Positions 27,065 to 37,153 of a DNA stretch of 64,000 nt are shown one piece after another; within the stretch, counting starts at the first letter, position 1, and each line of letters begins with the position of its first letter. Both the position numbers and the translations under genes were made by a program. The DNA is taken from positions 496,001-560,000 of the forward strand of contig CAVZBF010000004.1 of assembly GCA_963773465.1 (NCBI GenBank), given 5' to 3'. The notes below the pieces were generated by a model, which did not search any database, was not told the origin of the DNA, and saw nothing but the letters and a program-made list of their open reading frames with translations. Source of the DNA: VBAS01 sp963773465. GTDB lineage: Bacteria; Bacteroidota; Bacteroidia; Chitinophagales; Chitinophagaceae.

Positions 27065-30008
27065 TTATTCTTTTACAAACTTAGAGTTGCTTGTTGTAAT
27101 GCCATCACTTGCACTCACCATATAAACACCAGCCGGCAGTTTGGAAACATTCAGCTCTGTATTTGTCTTTGTTGTTATTTGACGCATTACAAGGTTGCCC
27201 ATTATATTGTAAACCTTTATCTCGGCTTTATCATTAATTCGATCCAATGAAACATTGATCGTTTGAGTTGCAGGATTAGGGAAAAGACTAAGTCCGTTCC
27301 TGTTTCCGGGAACTCCTCTGCCGGATGAGGTAATATCATCAAGGCTTCTGCTTGCTGTACCGTCGCCTGCACGCAATGTGTAGCATGAATTTGCATTCCA
27401 TGCGCCGTTATTTCTTGGATACACTCTTATATAATATGTACCGGCAGCACTGTTGTGTTAATCGTTTCACTGGCGGTACCATTGTTTGCCGAAGTTTGCA
27501 ATGTAGCTCCGCTTCCGTTTAACAATGCCAAATCATAATTTGCAGGGAGTGCGGTTAATGAAATCGTAATCGTTCCACCTGTTGTTATTACAAACCTGTA
27601 ATAATCGTTATCACCTCTTACAGATACAGTTCCCAGAACGTCTGTATTCAAAGGAATAGTTGCTGCTCCTCCGGTTGTTCCATTTGTACCTGTATCATAA
27701 ATTCCAGGACATGCACCACCAACTGCTGCAGTAGTAAACTGATCTGTAACATAACTACCAGGACCTCCTGAACAATTTGCTCTTACTCTCCAATCATAAC
27801 TGTAGAAGATGATAAGACCAGTTAGGTTTACTGAAAGTGAAGTTGTGCCTGTTGCAGCATTGATCCATGTACCAGATGATGCTGCTTTATAATCTACATC
27901 ATAATTCAATGCGCCGCTGACAGCACTCCAGTTACAGTTGCACTATTAGTTGTGATAGATGTTTCATTCAATCCTGTTGGATTGCCGCATGAAGGTGCCG
28001 TACCAATCGTGAAATTTGTATTTGAAATATCAAAGAAAATATTTCCAACTGCTTCTACTTTTATTCTGTTTGTTGTACCTGGTGTATTTGGAATGTTACC
28101 ACTTCTGAACCATCATTGGCAGTGGACTGAAGCTAATACCGTCGGGAATGTTTGACCGCCATCTGTAGATAATGAAATATTTACAGTTGGCACAATTTAC
28201 CGGATCCGGCAGTTGGTACCATTCACATTCCATGTAACTGTCTGAGAAGTGCCGCCGCCCCATGAAACAGCAGTATTTGGTGCAGTAACTGCAAATGGTC
28301 CTGAAGTATTGTTACTGTAACTACCACATCTGTAAAATGCAGTTTGCCCGATTGTTGAACCGGCAACATAAGGATTATTATCTCTTACTGTTAACCTGAA
28401 GTTCAATGTTCTTGAAACTGAACTTAATGCTTCAATATTTGCACCTGCATCACCGCCAGGTAATGGTCCGGTTACATTTAAACCAGCCAGGATCGTTGAT
28501 AATCTTGGGAACGTTCTTGTTCCGGATGCAGATGGGCTGAAAATGATAACCAGTTCGGACCGGTTGCTTTAGTTGGAGATGCAACACTGCTTGATCCTGA
28601 TGTTGTTGAATTATCATTTTGTTCCCAGCAATAAGTTAATGCATCGTTCTGCATTGCATCAGTTGCAGAACCGGTAAGTGCAAACGGAGTACTGATAGGA
28701 ATAGTATAATTGCTAACGGCAGCAACAACCGGGTGCATGGTTAGCAGTCATATTTATAGATACCGGGCAGGTTTTAGTGCTAAGTTAGCCTGTATCTGTG
28801 CAATAGTTGCTTCATGAAATATATCAATAGAATGTGGTGCTACATCCTGGGTTGTGATTCCTGCATAACCCATGATAGTAATGCCTGAACCTACTTCTTT
28901 ATTTACACCAGTACCTTCCAATGACATTGAGAAAGTATGATTGCCTCCTAATTGATGTCCTACTTCATGCACTACATAATCAATATCGAAATTATCTCCC
29001 TGTGGAATTCCATCAGCAGGTGAAGTAATACCTCTCCCTTTTGAACCGTTCACACAAACACAACCAATACAACCTGCATTTCCACCACCACCTGAAGCAC
29101 CAAACATATGACCGATATCATAATTTGCTTCGCCGATAACTGAAGTTAAAGTTGATTGCAATTGATTATTCCAGCTTAGACATTGTAGTATAAGGATCTG
29201 TTGAGGGATTATAATAAATAACTGCTGTTGTATTTGCAATAAGGTTCAGGTGTAATGCAAGGTCTTTTTCATAACACCATTACAACGTGTAAGTGTTGCA
29301 TTAAAAGCAGCTAACACTAAATCTACCTGTGCAGAACTTGTAGCACCAAAACAGTTAGAATATTCTGCATTACAAGACTGAGCCAGGCGCATAGTTTTTA
29401 AAGTGCCATTAGAACTGCCGGTGGCTAAGAGTTGAGGGTCAAGTTGTGATTGCAGATTAGCATCCATATTGCTTATCTTCTGTAGTACATGTCCATGGCA
29501 ATTGTCCTTTATCTCTATGAGAATTGTAAACAGCATACACAGTATGATCCTGGGAATAAGGTTCAATAAATTCATTCTCTTTTTCAGTTCTGAAAACCAT
29601 AGTTTGAATTCCCTGTGGAGAAATACTCAATTTTAAAGTGGCAAACTTATCTGTAATACCTCTGCCGGAAAAAGCCCTGATTTCGGGAAATTGGGCTTGC
29701 AATGCAGGTTCAAAATTTGAAGATTCAAATACTTCAAATTGTTCAAGATTACCAGCCGCATTTGGTAATGTAATAATCGTTGAAGGTTTAGCCTGCTTAT
29801 CAACGATAGAAAATAATTTTTGTCTTAAAGAAGCTGCCGTTAAATTAAATAATTTAAATTCTTTTGGATAAGATAATCTTGCAACAGCTTTGTCAGTTGG
29901 AATAGCAGTTCTGTTTTCATTGTTTGCGGACCAATAATTATCCACTTGTGAAAACGCCGCCATAGTACACATTACTGATAGGAGTGTCAGTAGTAGCCCT
30001 TTTCTCAT
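27065..30008 (-). pseudogene. Secreted reprolysin-like zinc metalloprotease with T9SS sorting domain, frame broken
   Basis: From MRKGLLLTLLSVMCTMAAFS at 30008, coding continues on the minus strand through at least seven frame segments to 27065, about 980 residues in total. Order: signal peptide; propeptide-like region to about 29460; a metzincin catalytic domain with HEVGHQLGGNHTF (HExxHxxGxxH) near 28950; Ig/fibronectin-like domains (DWRVRANCSG); a pre-peptidase C-terminal type segment (DNDYYRFVITTGGTITISL); and a type A sorting domain (LSLFPNPATQTINVSL to the KFVKE end). It should be exported by Sec then T9SS. All domains are intact apart from frame, so indel errors are the likely cause. 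Confidence 0.75.
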
Positions 30009-30153
30009 ATTAGTTTTATTTTGGTTAAGGAATTAAGTCTTTAAAAGTAGGGAGAAACTTTGTTCATAATAACACTTGTTCGGATTTTTTATGAACCGAT
30101 GACAATTTTCCTGGAAATACCGGGAGTCAGGCTCGTATTTCTACCTGTAAAAA

Positions 30154-31572
30154 TTATTTTTCAACAAGTTTCTCTTCAAGCAGATATGCAGCTACTCCAC
30201 TTACATTATCATTTCCATAGCGGTCGATAAAATATACTTTGAATGAAGTTATCGTTCGAACAGGAAATGTGATTATTCTTTTCCTGCCGATCGTTGTTCC
30301 TGTTATTTCGTCAACCTGCTGATCATTATTAAATAGAACGATCCTAAAATTTTCAATGCTTTGGCCAAGGTGGATCGCTTCGCGAAGCACAATACAGTTT
30401 ACCTGTTTTGGAGTGGGCAACTGCACCATAAAACTTTGTGTGTTGATGCCATACACAGCGCCTTTCTTATCTAATGTTCTGTAATTGATACTATCTTTCA
30501 GAAATGCATCTTCATTTATTTCCCAATAAGCTTTTGCATCATTCAACAGATTTTTTGAAAAATTTTCATCTTTTATTTTTTTAAACGCCATTAATGCTGC
30601 TGAATCATTTTCATTGATCAAGCCTCTCCTGTCTGGCGGCACATTCAATAATAAATTTGACCCGCGGCCAACTGATTTTAAATAAAGATCAAATAACTGC
30701 TCACCGCTTTTTACTTTATCATCTTCATTTGCATGATAAAACCAACCGGGACGAATACTAACATCACATTCAGCCGGTATCCATGCTTTTCCAAAAGCAT
30801 TTCCTGTATTTAATGTATCCGTTGGCGGAGCGCCATGCCCTGGTGTAAAACCAGCTGTATCGAGATAATTCCAGTTTGTTTTTCCTGCAATTCCTTTTTC
30901 ATTTCCCACCCATCTTATATCCGGGCCAACATCACTAAATACAACTGTTTTTGGTGAAATAGCATTTACTGTTTTTTTAAACCGGTCCCAATCATAAACC
31001 TGTTTTTTTCCATTTGGTCCTTCGCCATTTGCACCATCCCACCACAATTCCCAGATCGGGCCATAGTTTGCAAAAATCTCTTTCATCGTATTTACATACA
31101 CATCATTGTATTCTGCTGTTCCATACTTTGGATGATTACGATCCCATGGAGAAATATATACTCCGAATTTCAATCCATTTTCTCTGCAGGCCTGTGATAA
31201 TTCTTTCAATACATCGCCTTTTCCATTTTTCCATTTACTTTCCCGAACTGTATGTGTTGAATATTTACTTGGCCATAAACAAAATCCATCATGATGTTTT
31301 GCAGTAATGATAATCCCTTTTGCGCCGGCTTGTTTTGCAATTCTTGCCCATTGCCGGCAATCCAATTGTGTGGGATTAAAAATATCTTCCGGTTCATCAC
31401 CATGTCCCCATTCTTTATCGGTAAATGTATTGGGGCCAAAATGAATGAATAAATAAAATTCCATTTCATGCCATGCGAGCTGTTGCTTTGTTGGCAATGG
31501 TGTTTTGCTCACCTGGGCTTTCAGGCAAATTGCGAAAGCAAAAAATAAAAAGTAAAAAAATAATTTTTTCAT
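30154..31572 (-). CDS. Secreted GH29 alpha-L-fucosidase
   Basis: A 472-residue enzyme with a signal peptide. It shows GH29 signatures: FLFIHFGPNTF, IIITAKHHDGFCLWPS, the nucleophile Asp in IWELWWDGANGEGPNG, and the C-terminal LLLNVPPDRRGLINEND. Its start overlaps the stop of the phosphatase-like gene by 4 nt (ATGA), so the two are translationally coupled at the distal end of the fucose operon. It is expected to release alpha-linked L-fucose from oligosaccharides in the periplasm; the subfamily is not resolvable by eye. Confidence 0.92.
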   Translation of the reverse strand: MKKLFFYFLFFAFAICLKAQVSKTPLPTKQQLAWHEMEFYLFIHFGPNTFTDKEWGHGDEPEDIFNPTQLDCRQWARIAKQAGAKGIIITAKHHDGFCLWPSKYSTHTVRESKWKNGKGDVLKELSQACRENGLKFGVYISPWDRNHPKYGTAEYNDVYVNTMKEIFANYGPIWELWWDGANGEGPNGKKQVYDWDRFKKTVNAISPKTVVFSDVGPDIRWVGNEKGIAGKTNWNYLDTAGFTPGHGAPPTDTLNTGNAFGKAWIPAECDVSIRPGWFYHANEDDKVKSGEQLFDLYLKSVGRGSNLLLNVPPDRRGLINENDSAALMAFKKIKDENFSKNLLNDAKAYWEINEDAFLKDSINYRTLDKKGAVYGINTQSFMVQLPTPKQVNCIVLREAIHLGQSIENFRIVLFNNDQQVDEITGTTIGRKRIITFPVRTITSFKVYFIDRYGNDNVSGVAAYLLEEKLVEK

Positions 31573-32657
31573 TTTTTAAGTACGGATTTTATTTCAGGTG
31601 ATACAGGATGTTTTGCTTTATACGTATAACCCAGGAGTTTTGCAATTGTTTGGGCAAATTGATTCTGGTAAAGCTGTACATTATTTTTTTGTTCTCCTCC
31701 TGCATTAACTCCTGTGCCGATTGCAGCAAACCATATTTCATAGGCATCGGCAATAGAATTGCCATGACTTGTCCATTCTTCTTTATTGATATCTCCCCGT
31801 CCATGATCTGTTGTTATGAACAAAGCAGTTTTATTTTTATACTGCGGATCGCTTTGTATAAAATTCCAGATCTGTTTTATCCATTCATCTACAAGCTGCG
31901 CTGCATCAAGATAAGAGCGATAATGGCTATGATGTGCCCATTCATCCGTTTCGCCATAAGCTATGTAAAGAACTTTTGGCTTTCTGGTTTTTAAATACTC
32001 CATTGCCGCATAATGAGTAAACACATCGAGACATTCTGCATTACCAAATGGCCTGTATGATTCCTGCATCATTGCATTGATAAGTTTTTCATTTGCCGTT
32101 GGAGTTTTTCCACCGATCGTATCAAATGCTGAAAAAACAGGAATGCCGCTTCGTTGTTGATTCAATATTCTATCAAATGCATCCCATGCGCCAAATGCCG
32201 CCACTTTATTTTTGAATTTTGGTTGTTGATTTAAAAATTCCAACACAGTTACATGCGGATTTGGAGGATGCTCATTAGAATCGATGGCAGTATCAGCAAA
32301 GCCGGTCATTATTTCACTATAACCGGGATAACTGAACCAGTAAGGATTTGCATTATTTACTTTATTATCGAATTTCCTGTTACCATAGATCTGCCCTTGA
32401 TTTACTATAGTGCTCCAAAAAAAAGGCATCAGTTTTTTTCTTCGTTCATTTTCATCATTGCTCCAGTATCTTTCAAAAATATAATTGCTATCTCCCTGGT
32501 TAAATTTTGGATTATTTGCAATAGCGGAATCCATTCCTTTAAAAAGTTCCTGCCAGCGATATCCATCGGTTGTAATAATGATAATATTTTCTGCCCTTTG
32601 CGCATGCAAAAAGCTGGAATAAAAAAGAAAAAAGATTACAGCGTATTTTTTTATCAT
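31569..32657 (-). CDS. Secreted alkaline-phosphatase-superfamily hydrolase
   Basis: A 362-residue exported protein (MIKKYAVIFFLFYSSFLHAQ) of the alkaline phosphatase/phosphodiesterase superfamily. Metal and nucleophile positions are visible: IIIITTDGYRWQELFKGMDS, YGETDEWAHHSHYR and FITTDHGRGD. The family hydrolyses phosphate or sulfate esters. In a fucose operon it could act on substituted glycans, but it lacks the C/S-x-P-x-R signature of type I sulfatases, so it is not called a sulfatase. It is translationally coupled to the downstream GH29 gene. Confidence 0.85.
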   Translation of the reverse strand: MIKKYAVIFFLFYSSFLHAQRAENIIIITTDGYRWQELFKGMDSAIANNPKFNQGDSNYIFERYWSNDENERRKKLMPFFWSTIVNQGQIYGNRKFDNKVNNANPYWFSYPGYSEIMTGFADTAIDSNEHPPNPHVTVLEFLNQQPKFKNKVAAFGAWDAFDRILNQQRSGIPVFSAFDTIGGKTPTANEKLINAMMQESYRPFGNAECLDVFTHYAAMEYLKTRKPKVLYIAYGETDEWAHHSHYRSYLDAAQLVDEWIKQIWNFIQSDPQYKNKTALFITTDHGRGDINKEEWTSHGNSIADAYEIWFAAIGTGVNAGGEQKNNVQLYQNQFAQTIAKLLGYTYKAKHPVSPEIKSVLKK

Positions 32658-32684
32658 TACTTTCTTATTTCTGATTGAAAGTGT

Positions 32685-32860
32685 AAGGGCTAAAGCCCTT
32701 AAAAACGAGATTTCAATTTTATAACCCCATGCTTAAGCATGGGGCTAAAATCTGAAATCCATTCGGAAGGGCTTTAGCCCTTTTCCTTTTCTTCTTTATA
32801 ACCCCGTCCCCCGCGGCGGATGGGGCTAATCAAACTGCTTTGATATGGGCTTTAGCCCAT
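32685..32860. repeat. Cluster of REP-like palindromes
   Basis: Four palindromic units: AAGGGCTAAAGCCCTT (32685-32700), the perfect 20-bp palindrome CCCCATGCTTAAGCATGGGG (32725-32744), AAGGGCTTTAGCCCTT (32767-32782) and ATGGGCTTTAGCCCAT (32845-32860), with GGGGCTAA words between. GGGCTAAAGCCC-type elements are common Bacteroidota extragenic repeats. They fill the only wide gap of the fucose operon. Confidence 0.8.
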
Positions 32861-32864
32861 CGCC

Positions 32865-33635
32865 TTATAATAACGCCCGGTCAAGATGTGTGTAGCCTCC
32901 ATCAACATAGATCAGTTGCCCGGTTGTATGGCTCGATCTTTCGGACAGGAGAAATACAACCATATCAGCTATCTCCTCTGCTGTTGTCATTCGTTTTCCC
33001 AATGGGATCTTATCATTGATCTTTTTTAAAGTTTCCTCAGGGTTCGGTAATGTTTTGATCCATTTATCATAAAGCGGTGTATAACATTCTGCAACCATTA
33101 CTGCATTTACTCTTATTCCATATTTTAATAACTCAACAGCCCATTCCCTTGTTAACGCATTACGACCACCATTGGATGCAGCATAGGCAGATGTATTGCC
33201 CTGTCCCGTTTCTGCTACCTTACTTCCGATATTTACAATTGAGCCTTTGCTTTTTATTAATTCGGGTAAAGCATGATGCGCCATCAGGTAATAATGAACT
33301 AAGTTCTTATGCAATGATGCAATGAATGCTTCATAATTTCCCTTTTCCAATCCTACTCCATCATTAACGCCTGCGTTATTAACCAATCCATCGATCCTCC
33401 CAAATTTTTCGATCGTTGCTTTCACCGCATTTTCACAATCCTCAGGATGTGTTAATTCTGCAGTGATTGCAAAACCGGTTTTAATTTCATTTACTATTGT
33501 TTCATTATCTTCTTTGCTTCTTCCAACTATTACAGGTATTGCGCCTTCCCCAGCCAGCGCTTTTGTTATACCGGCACCGATACCTTTGGCTCCGCCGGTT
33601 ACAATAATGATTTTATCTTTTAAGCCGAGATCCAT
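32865..33635 (-). CDS. SDR-family oxidoreductase, probable L-fucose dehydrogenase
   Basis: A 256-residue short-chain dehydrogenase. The NAD(P) motif TGGAKGIG is at 13-20, NNAG at 86-89, catalytic Ser138 and Tyr151. The position of the usual catalytic Lys (YxxxK) is Asn155 (YAASN), which is unusual. Its place 3 nt upstream in order after the fuconolactonase gene and the presence of mutarotase, permease and lower pathway genes make oxidation of L-fucose to L-fucono-lactone the best guess. It could instead act on a related pentose or hexose. Confidence 0.8.
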   Translation of the reverse strand: MDLGLKDKIIIVTGGAKGIGAGITKALAGEGAIPVIVGRSKEDNETIVNEIKTGFAITAELTHPEDCENAVKATIEKFGRIDGLVNNAGVNDGVGLEKGNYEAFIASLHKNLVHYYLMAHHALPELIKSKGSIVNIGSKVAETGQGNTSAYAASNGGRNALTREWAVELLKYGIRVNAVMVAECYTPLYDKWIKTLPNPEETLKKINDKIPLGKRMTTAEEIADMVVFLLSERSSHTTGQLIYVDGGYTHLDRALL

Positions 33636-33638
33636 ATT

Positions 33639-34463
33639 TTATAAATTATAAAATGATAACGCATTTTCTCCAAAAACCTTTAACCTGTCTTCTTCAACAA
33701 AATTCTCCATGTATTTTTCCAATAAGCTTTTCCATTGAACATAAATTCCCGATAGCAACATTACCGGCCAATCACTTCCAAACATGAGTCGCTCTGTACC
33801 GAATGCCTCAAACACAACATCAAGATAGGGATAAAAATCACCGGCACTCCATTGCTTCCATTTTGTTTCTGTAAATAGTCCTGAAAGCTTGCAATAAACA
33901 TTTGGATGCTGAGCCATTTCTTTTATTAATGTTTTCCACTCGCCGATATCTTTTTTCCCGATATCTGGTTTTGCACAATGATCGATTACAAATTTTTGAT
34001 AAGGAAATTTTAAAACAAACTCCAGTGCCGGCCGTAATTGATAATGATAAATAAGTATATCATAAGTATAGTGAAATTTAGCCAATGCTCTTATGCCGTT
34101 TTGAAAATCTTCTCTCGATAAAAAATCATCAGGTTCAGATTGCACGACATGCCGGTATCCTTTGATACTGTTATATTGAGAAAAGAACTGCAGCCGATCT
34201 TCTGCGTTTTTGTTTTGCAGATCAACCCAGCCTACGACCCCCTTAATTTCGGGATGTGTTTTAGAAAGCTCGACAAGGAAATGTGTTTCATATTCACTTT
34301 GCCCGGCCTGCACTGCAATACATCCATCAACATCATTTCTTTTTAATGATGGTAATAAATGCGCAGGCAAATAATCCTGTTTCAGGATCTTCATGTCATT
34401 AGTGATCCATGAATCTCTTACCTTATCATACTTCCAAAAATGTACATGAGAATCTATTATCAT
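33639..34463 (-). CDS. Amidohydrolase, probable L-fuconolactonase
   Basis: A 274-residue amidohydrolase-2 family TIM barrel. Metal-site motifs are MIIDSHVHFW at the N-terminus, FVIDHCAKPDIG in the middle and MFGSDWPV near the C-terminus, the set seen in COG3618 lactonases. In the non-phosphorylating fucose route this enzyme opens L-fuconolactone to L-fuconate. It is followed after 3 nt by the SDR gene that would make its substrate. Rhamnonolactonase is an alternative, but no rhamnose-specific gene is present. Confidence 0.87.
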   Translation of the reverse strand: MIIDSHVHFWKYDKVRDSWITNDMKILKQDYLPAHLLPSLKRNDVDGCIAVQAGQSEYETHFLVELSKTHPEIKGVVGWVDLQNKNAEDRLQFFSQYNSIKGYRHVVQSEPDDFLSREDFQNGIRALAKFHYTYDILIYHYQLRPALEFVLKFPYQKFVIDHCAKPDIGKKDIGEWKTLIKEMAQHPNVYCKLSGLFTETKWKQWSAGDFYPYLDVVFEAFGTERLMFGSDWPVMLLSGIYVQWKSLLEKYMENFVEEDRLKVFGENALSFYNL

Positions 34464-34503
34464 AGTAGTCAGAATTCAGAATTCAGGAGTTTGCGGTTGC
34501 CAG

Positions 34504-34852
34504 TTACTGGTTACCGGTAATTGGCAAACTAAAAATTTTTTCCATTAAAATCCATTTCTCCCCTGGTTTAGCCCATGGCAATGCTTTCTGGAACATCCAC
34601 ATCAGCTTTTCCCATTCCTTCACTTTAGCATTGTTCGCATCTAAAGCCGTTTTCTTTTCAAAGCTAAAATCATTATTGGCTTCAATGATCATGAACATTC
34701 TGTTGCCCGTGCGATATATATCCAACACTTCTATGCCCGAGCCTTTTATGCTTGCAATTATTTCCGGCCAAACATTTTTATGATAGTGCTTCATATTCTG
34801 CAATAAGTTTAGGATCCTCTTTTAAATCTAAAGCCAAACAATATCTTTTCAT
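34504..34852 (-). CDS. L-rhamnose/L-fucose mutarotase family protein, one frameshift
   Basis: The gene begins at the ATG complementary to 34850-34852 (MKRYCLALDLKEDPKLIAEY). It needs one base removed near 34797 to continue into HYHKNVWPEIIASIKGSGI and the RMFMIIEANNDFSF strand, giving about 115 residues, the exact family size (RhaM/DUF718). The catalytic His of EYEHYH and the YRTGNRMFMI region are present. Mutarotases interconvert alpha and beta anomers before dehydrogenase action. Without the frame correction an ATG at 34803 would give a truncated protein. Confidence 0.75.
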
Positions 34853-34905
34853 AACGACTTCTTTTAATAATCAATAATCATTAATTAATAATTAATAATT
34901 ACTAA

Positions 34906-35754
34906 TTATTGATATGATACAGCAACCTGGCGACTGCTTCCCAATCCATGAATGCCAAGTTCAATTACATCACCTGGTTTTATATACACAGGATCGGGCT
35001 TTTGACCCAGGCCGACACCGGCAGGAGTTCCTGTTGAAATGATATCGCCGGGTAACAAGGTCATAAACTGGCTGACATAAGAAACAAGTTGCGGAATTTT
35101 AAAAACAAGATTTTTTGTATTCCCATCCTGCATCATAGTTCCATTCACCGTTAACCAAAGCCTGAGATCATTTACATCTGAAATTTCATCTTGTGTTGCT
35201 AAATAAGGCCCTAAAGGCGCAAAGCTGTCGCAACTTTTTCCTTTTACCCATTGGCCGCTTCTTTCCAGTTGAAATTCTCTTTCGCTGTAATCATTATGCA
35301 AAAGATAACCGGCAACATGATTTAATGCTACTGCTTCATCAACATAAGAAGCTTTTTTGCCGATCACAACTGCCAATTCAACTTCCCAATCAGTCTTCGT
35401 ACTATTTTTCGGAATAATGAGATTATCATTTGGTCCGACAACAGCAGTTGTTGCTTTAAAAAAAATAACAGGTTCGGGCGGTAATTGCATTTTACTTTCG
35501 GTTGCATGATCGGAATAATTCAACCCAATGCAAATGATCTTTGAGGGTCTTGTAATGGGTGGACCAAGACGAATATCTCTTGAAACTTCTTTCAACGTTT
35601 TTTCGCTAACAATAGTTTTGAGCAATGAAAGCCCATCTGCTTCAAAAAATTTTTCATCGTAATCTTTGATATGCTCAGAAACATCATACCATATATCGTT
35701 TATAATTACACCCGGTTTTTCTTTGCCTGCATCACCAAAGCGAATAAGTTTCAT
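34906..35754 (-). CDS. FAH-family hydrolase, probable 2,4-diketo-3-deoxy-L-fuconate hydrolase
   Basis: A 282-residue fumarylacetoacetate hydrolase-fold enzyme. Family motifs: ICIGLNYSDHATES, EPVIFFKATTAVVGPND, the metal-binding DWEVELAVVIGKKA, WVKGKSCDSFAPLGPY and the closing GDIISTGTPAGVG. The last step of the non-phosphorylating fucose pathway cleaves 2,4-diketo-3-deoxy-L-fuconate into pyruvate and L-lactate and is carried out by this family. It lies 6 nt downstream of the GH29 gene at 35761 in operon order. Confidence 0.85.
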   Translation of the reverse strand: MKLIRFGDAGKEKPGVIINDIWYDVSEHIKDYDEKFFEADGLSLLKTIVSEKTLKEVSRDIRLGPPITRPSKIICIGLNYSDHATESKMQLPPEPVIFFKATTAVVGPNDNLIIPKNSTKTDWEVELAVVIGKKASYVDEAVALNHVAGYLLHNDYSEREFQLERSGQWVKGKSCDSFAPLGPYLATQDEISDVNDLRLWLTVNGTMMQDGNTKNLVFKIPQLVSYVSQFMTLLPGDIISTGTPAGVGLGQKPDPVYIKPGDVIELGIHGLGSSRQVAVSYQ

Positions 35755-35760
35755 CTGTTC

Positions 35761-37092
35761 TTATTTTAAATCTAATTGAATAATTGTATCAATGTCATCC
35801 AGCACAACTCCATCGAGATAAATAAAAGTTCCTTCAGGCTGCTGCTTGAATTTTATTTCCTTCTTGCCATTCACTAAAAATGCTTTTGAAATTTTTTCTT
35901 TTAATTCAGGAATAAAAATAAAAGCAGGGTTTTCCGGTTTATTTAAAATGTGCATATAAACCGTTTTATTTTTTACCGTCATCGTTCCCCAGTCTTTCGG
36001 AGGAATTATATTTCCTCTTGTTCCATATATGGTTTGCCCATTTTGCTGCATCCATTTACCTACAGCTCTTAAAGTATCTGCAAATTCAGGTTGAATGGTT
36101 CCATCAGGCATAGGCCCCACATTCAATAAAAAATTTGCATTGTAACCGGCCGCTTTCACCATGTATTGAACTAATCTTTTTACCGATTTATAATTCCTGT
36201 CGGTAATATTAAAACCCCAACTGTCATTCATCGTCTCACAGGTTTCCAATGGCAACTCTGAAACAGAAGCGCCTCCGAAACCTGTTGTGTTGTGCCCGGG
36301 CAAATCTTTTTCAAATGCCTGGAAATCTTCACCGGGAATTGGTGTTAAATGATGATTATTACTGATCAAACATTTGGGCTGTAAACTGTGTATGAGTTTA
36401 TAGATCTCATCATAATGCCAGTTTACTTTCGATGCCTGCTTTTTATCATGATCGTTATCCAACTGGTCCCAATGACCATCGAACCAGATACCTGATATTT
36501 CGCCATAGTTGGTAAGCAACTCCGTTAATTGCGCTTTCATGAATTTCACATAATCTTCCCATTTACTTTTTTCTGTTCTCCCTGTTCCTTTTCCTGTTCG
36601 GCCTGTTTCATACTGGTAATCGGTACGGTACCAGTCAAGCAATGAATAATAGCAGAAAATTTTTATTCCCTGCTTATGACATTCATCCGCCAATTGTTTG
36701 AATACATCCTTAGCATAAGGTGTCTTTGTTATTTTCCAATCCGATTGTTTTGTATCCCAATTACTGAATCCGTCATGATGGCGGGTAATGAAAGTGATGT
36801 ATTTCATTCCCGCATCTTTAGCAATACCTACCCATTTAGCAGCATCAAAATGCTGCGGATTAAAAATGTGGACCAGCTTTGTGTAATCATCCACTTTAAT
36901 GTTGCGGTTATTCATTACCCATTCGCCTGCACCCAGCACACTTGATGCGCCCCAATGAATGAACATTCCGAATTTATTATCCTGGAATTCTTTTCTGGCT
37001 GCAAGATTTTCAGATGCAGGCGTATATTCAGACTGTGCCTCAGCAAAAAAAACACTTGTCATGAACAGTGCAACAAATAAGAATTTATTCAT
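35761..37092 (-). CDS. Secreted GH29 alpha-L-fucosidase
   Basis: A 443-residue enzyme when started at MNKFLFVALFMTSVFFAEAQ, a good signal peptide; the frame is open 213 nt further upstream, but that part overlaps the preceding SDR stop region and lacks family similarity. GH29 features: FGMFIHWGASSVLGAGEW, YITFITRHHDGFSNWDTK, nucleophile Asp in ISGIWFDGHWDQLD, and NFLLNVGPMPDGTIQPE. It differs clearly from the GH29 protein at 30154, so the two probably have different linkage preferences. Periplasmic. Confidence 0.92.
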   Translation of the reverse strand: MNKFLFVALFMTSVFFAEAQSEYTPASENLAARKEFQDNKFGMFIHWGASSVLGAGEWVMNNRNIKVDDYTKLVHIFNPQHFDAAKWVGIAKDAGMKYITFITRHHDGFSNWDTKQSDWKITKTPYAKDVFKQLADECHKQGIKIFCYYSLLDWYRTDYQYETGRTGKGTGRTEKSKWEDYVKFMKAQLTELLTNYGEISGIWFDGHWDQLDNDHDKKQASKVNWHYDEIYKLIHSLQPKCLISNNHHLTPIPGEDFQAFEKDLPGHNTTGFGGASVSELPLETCETMNDSWGFNITDRNYKSVKRLVQYMVKAAGYNANFLLNVGPMPDGTIQPEFADTLRAVGKWMQQNGQTIYGTRGNIIPPKDWGTMTVKNKTVYMHILNKPENPAFIFIPELKEKISKAFLVNGKKEIKFKQQPEGTFIYLDGVVLDDIDTIIQLDLK

Positions 37093-37153
37093 TGTTATTA
37101 TTCTTTGTGTGTTCAATTTCCTCCTAATCCTTGTAATCATATTAATCCTGGTT

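Noticed and set aside
31569..32657. Calling this gene a sulfatase for fucoidan
   Set aside because: The type I sulfatase signature with the formylglycine Cys or Ser is absent; the motifs fit the wider alkaline phosphatase superfamily.
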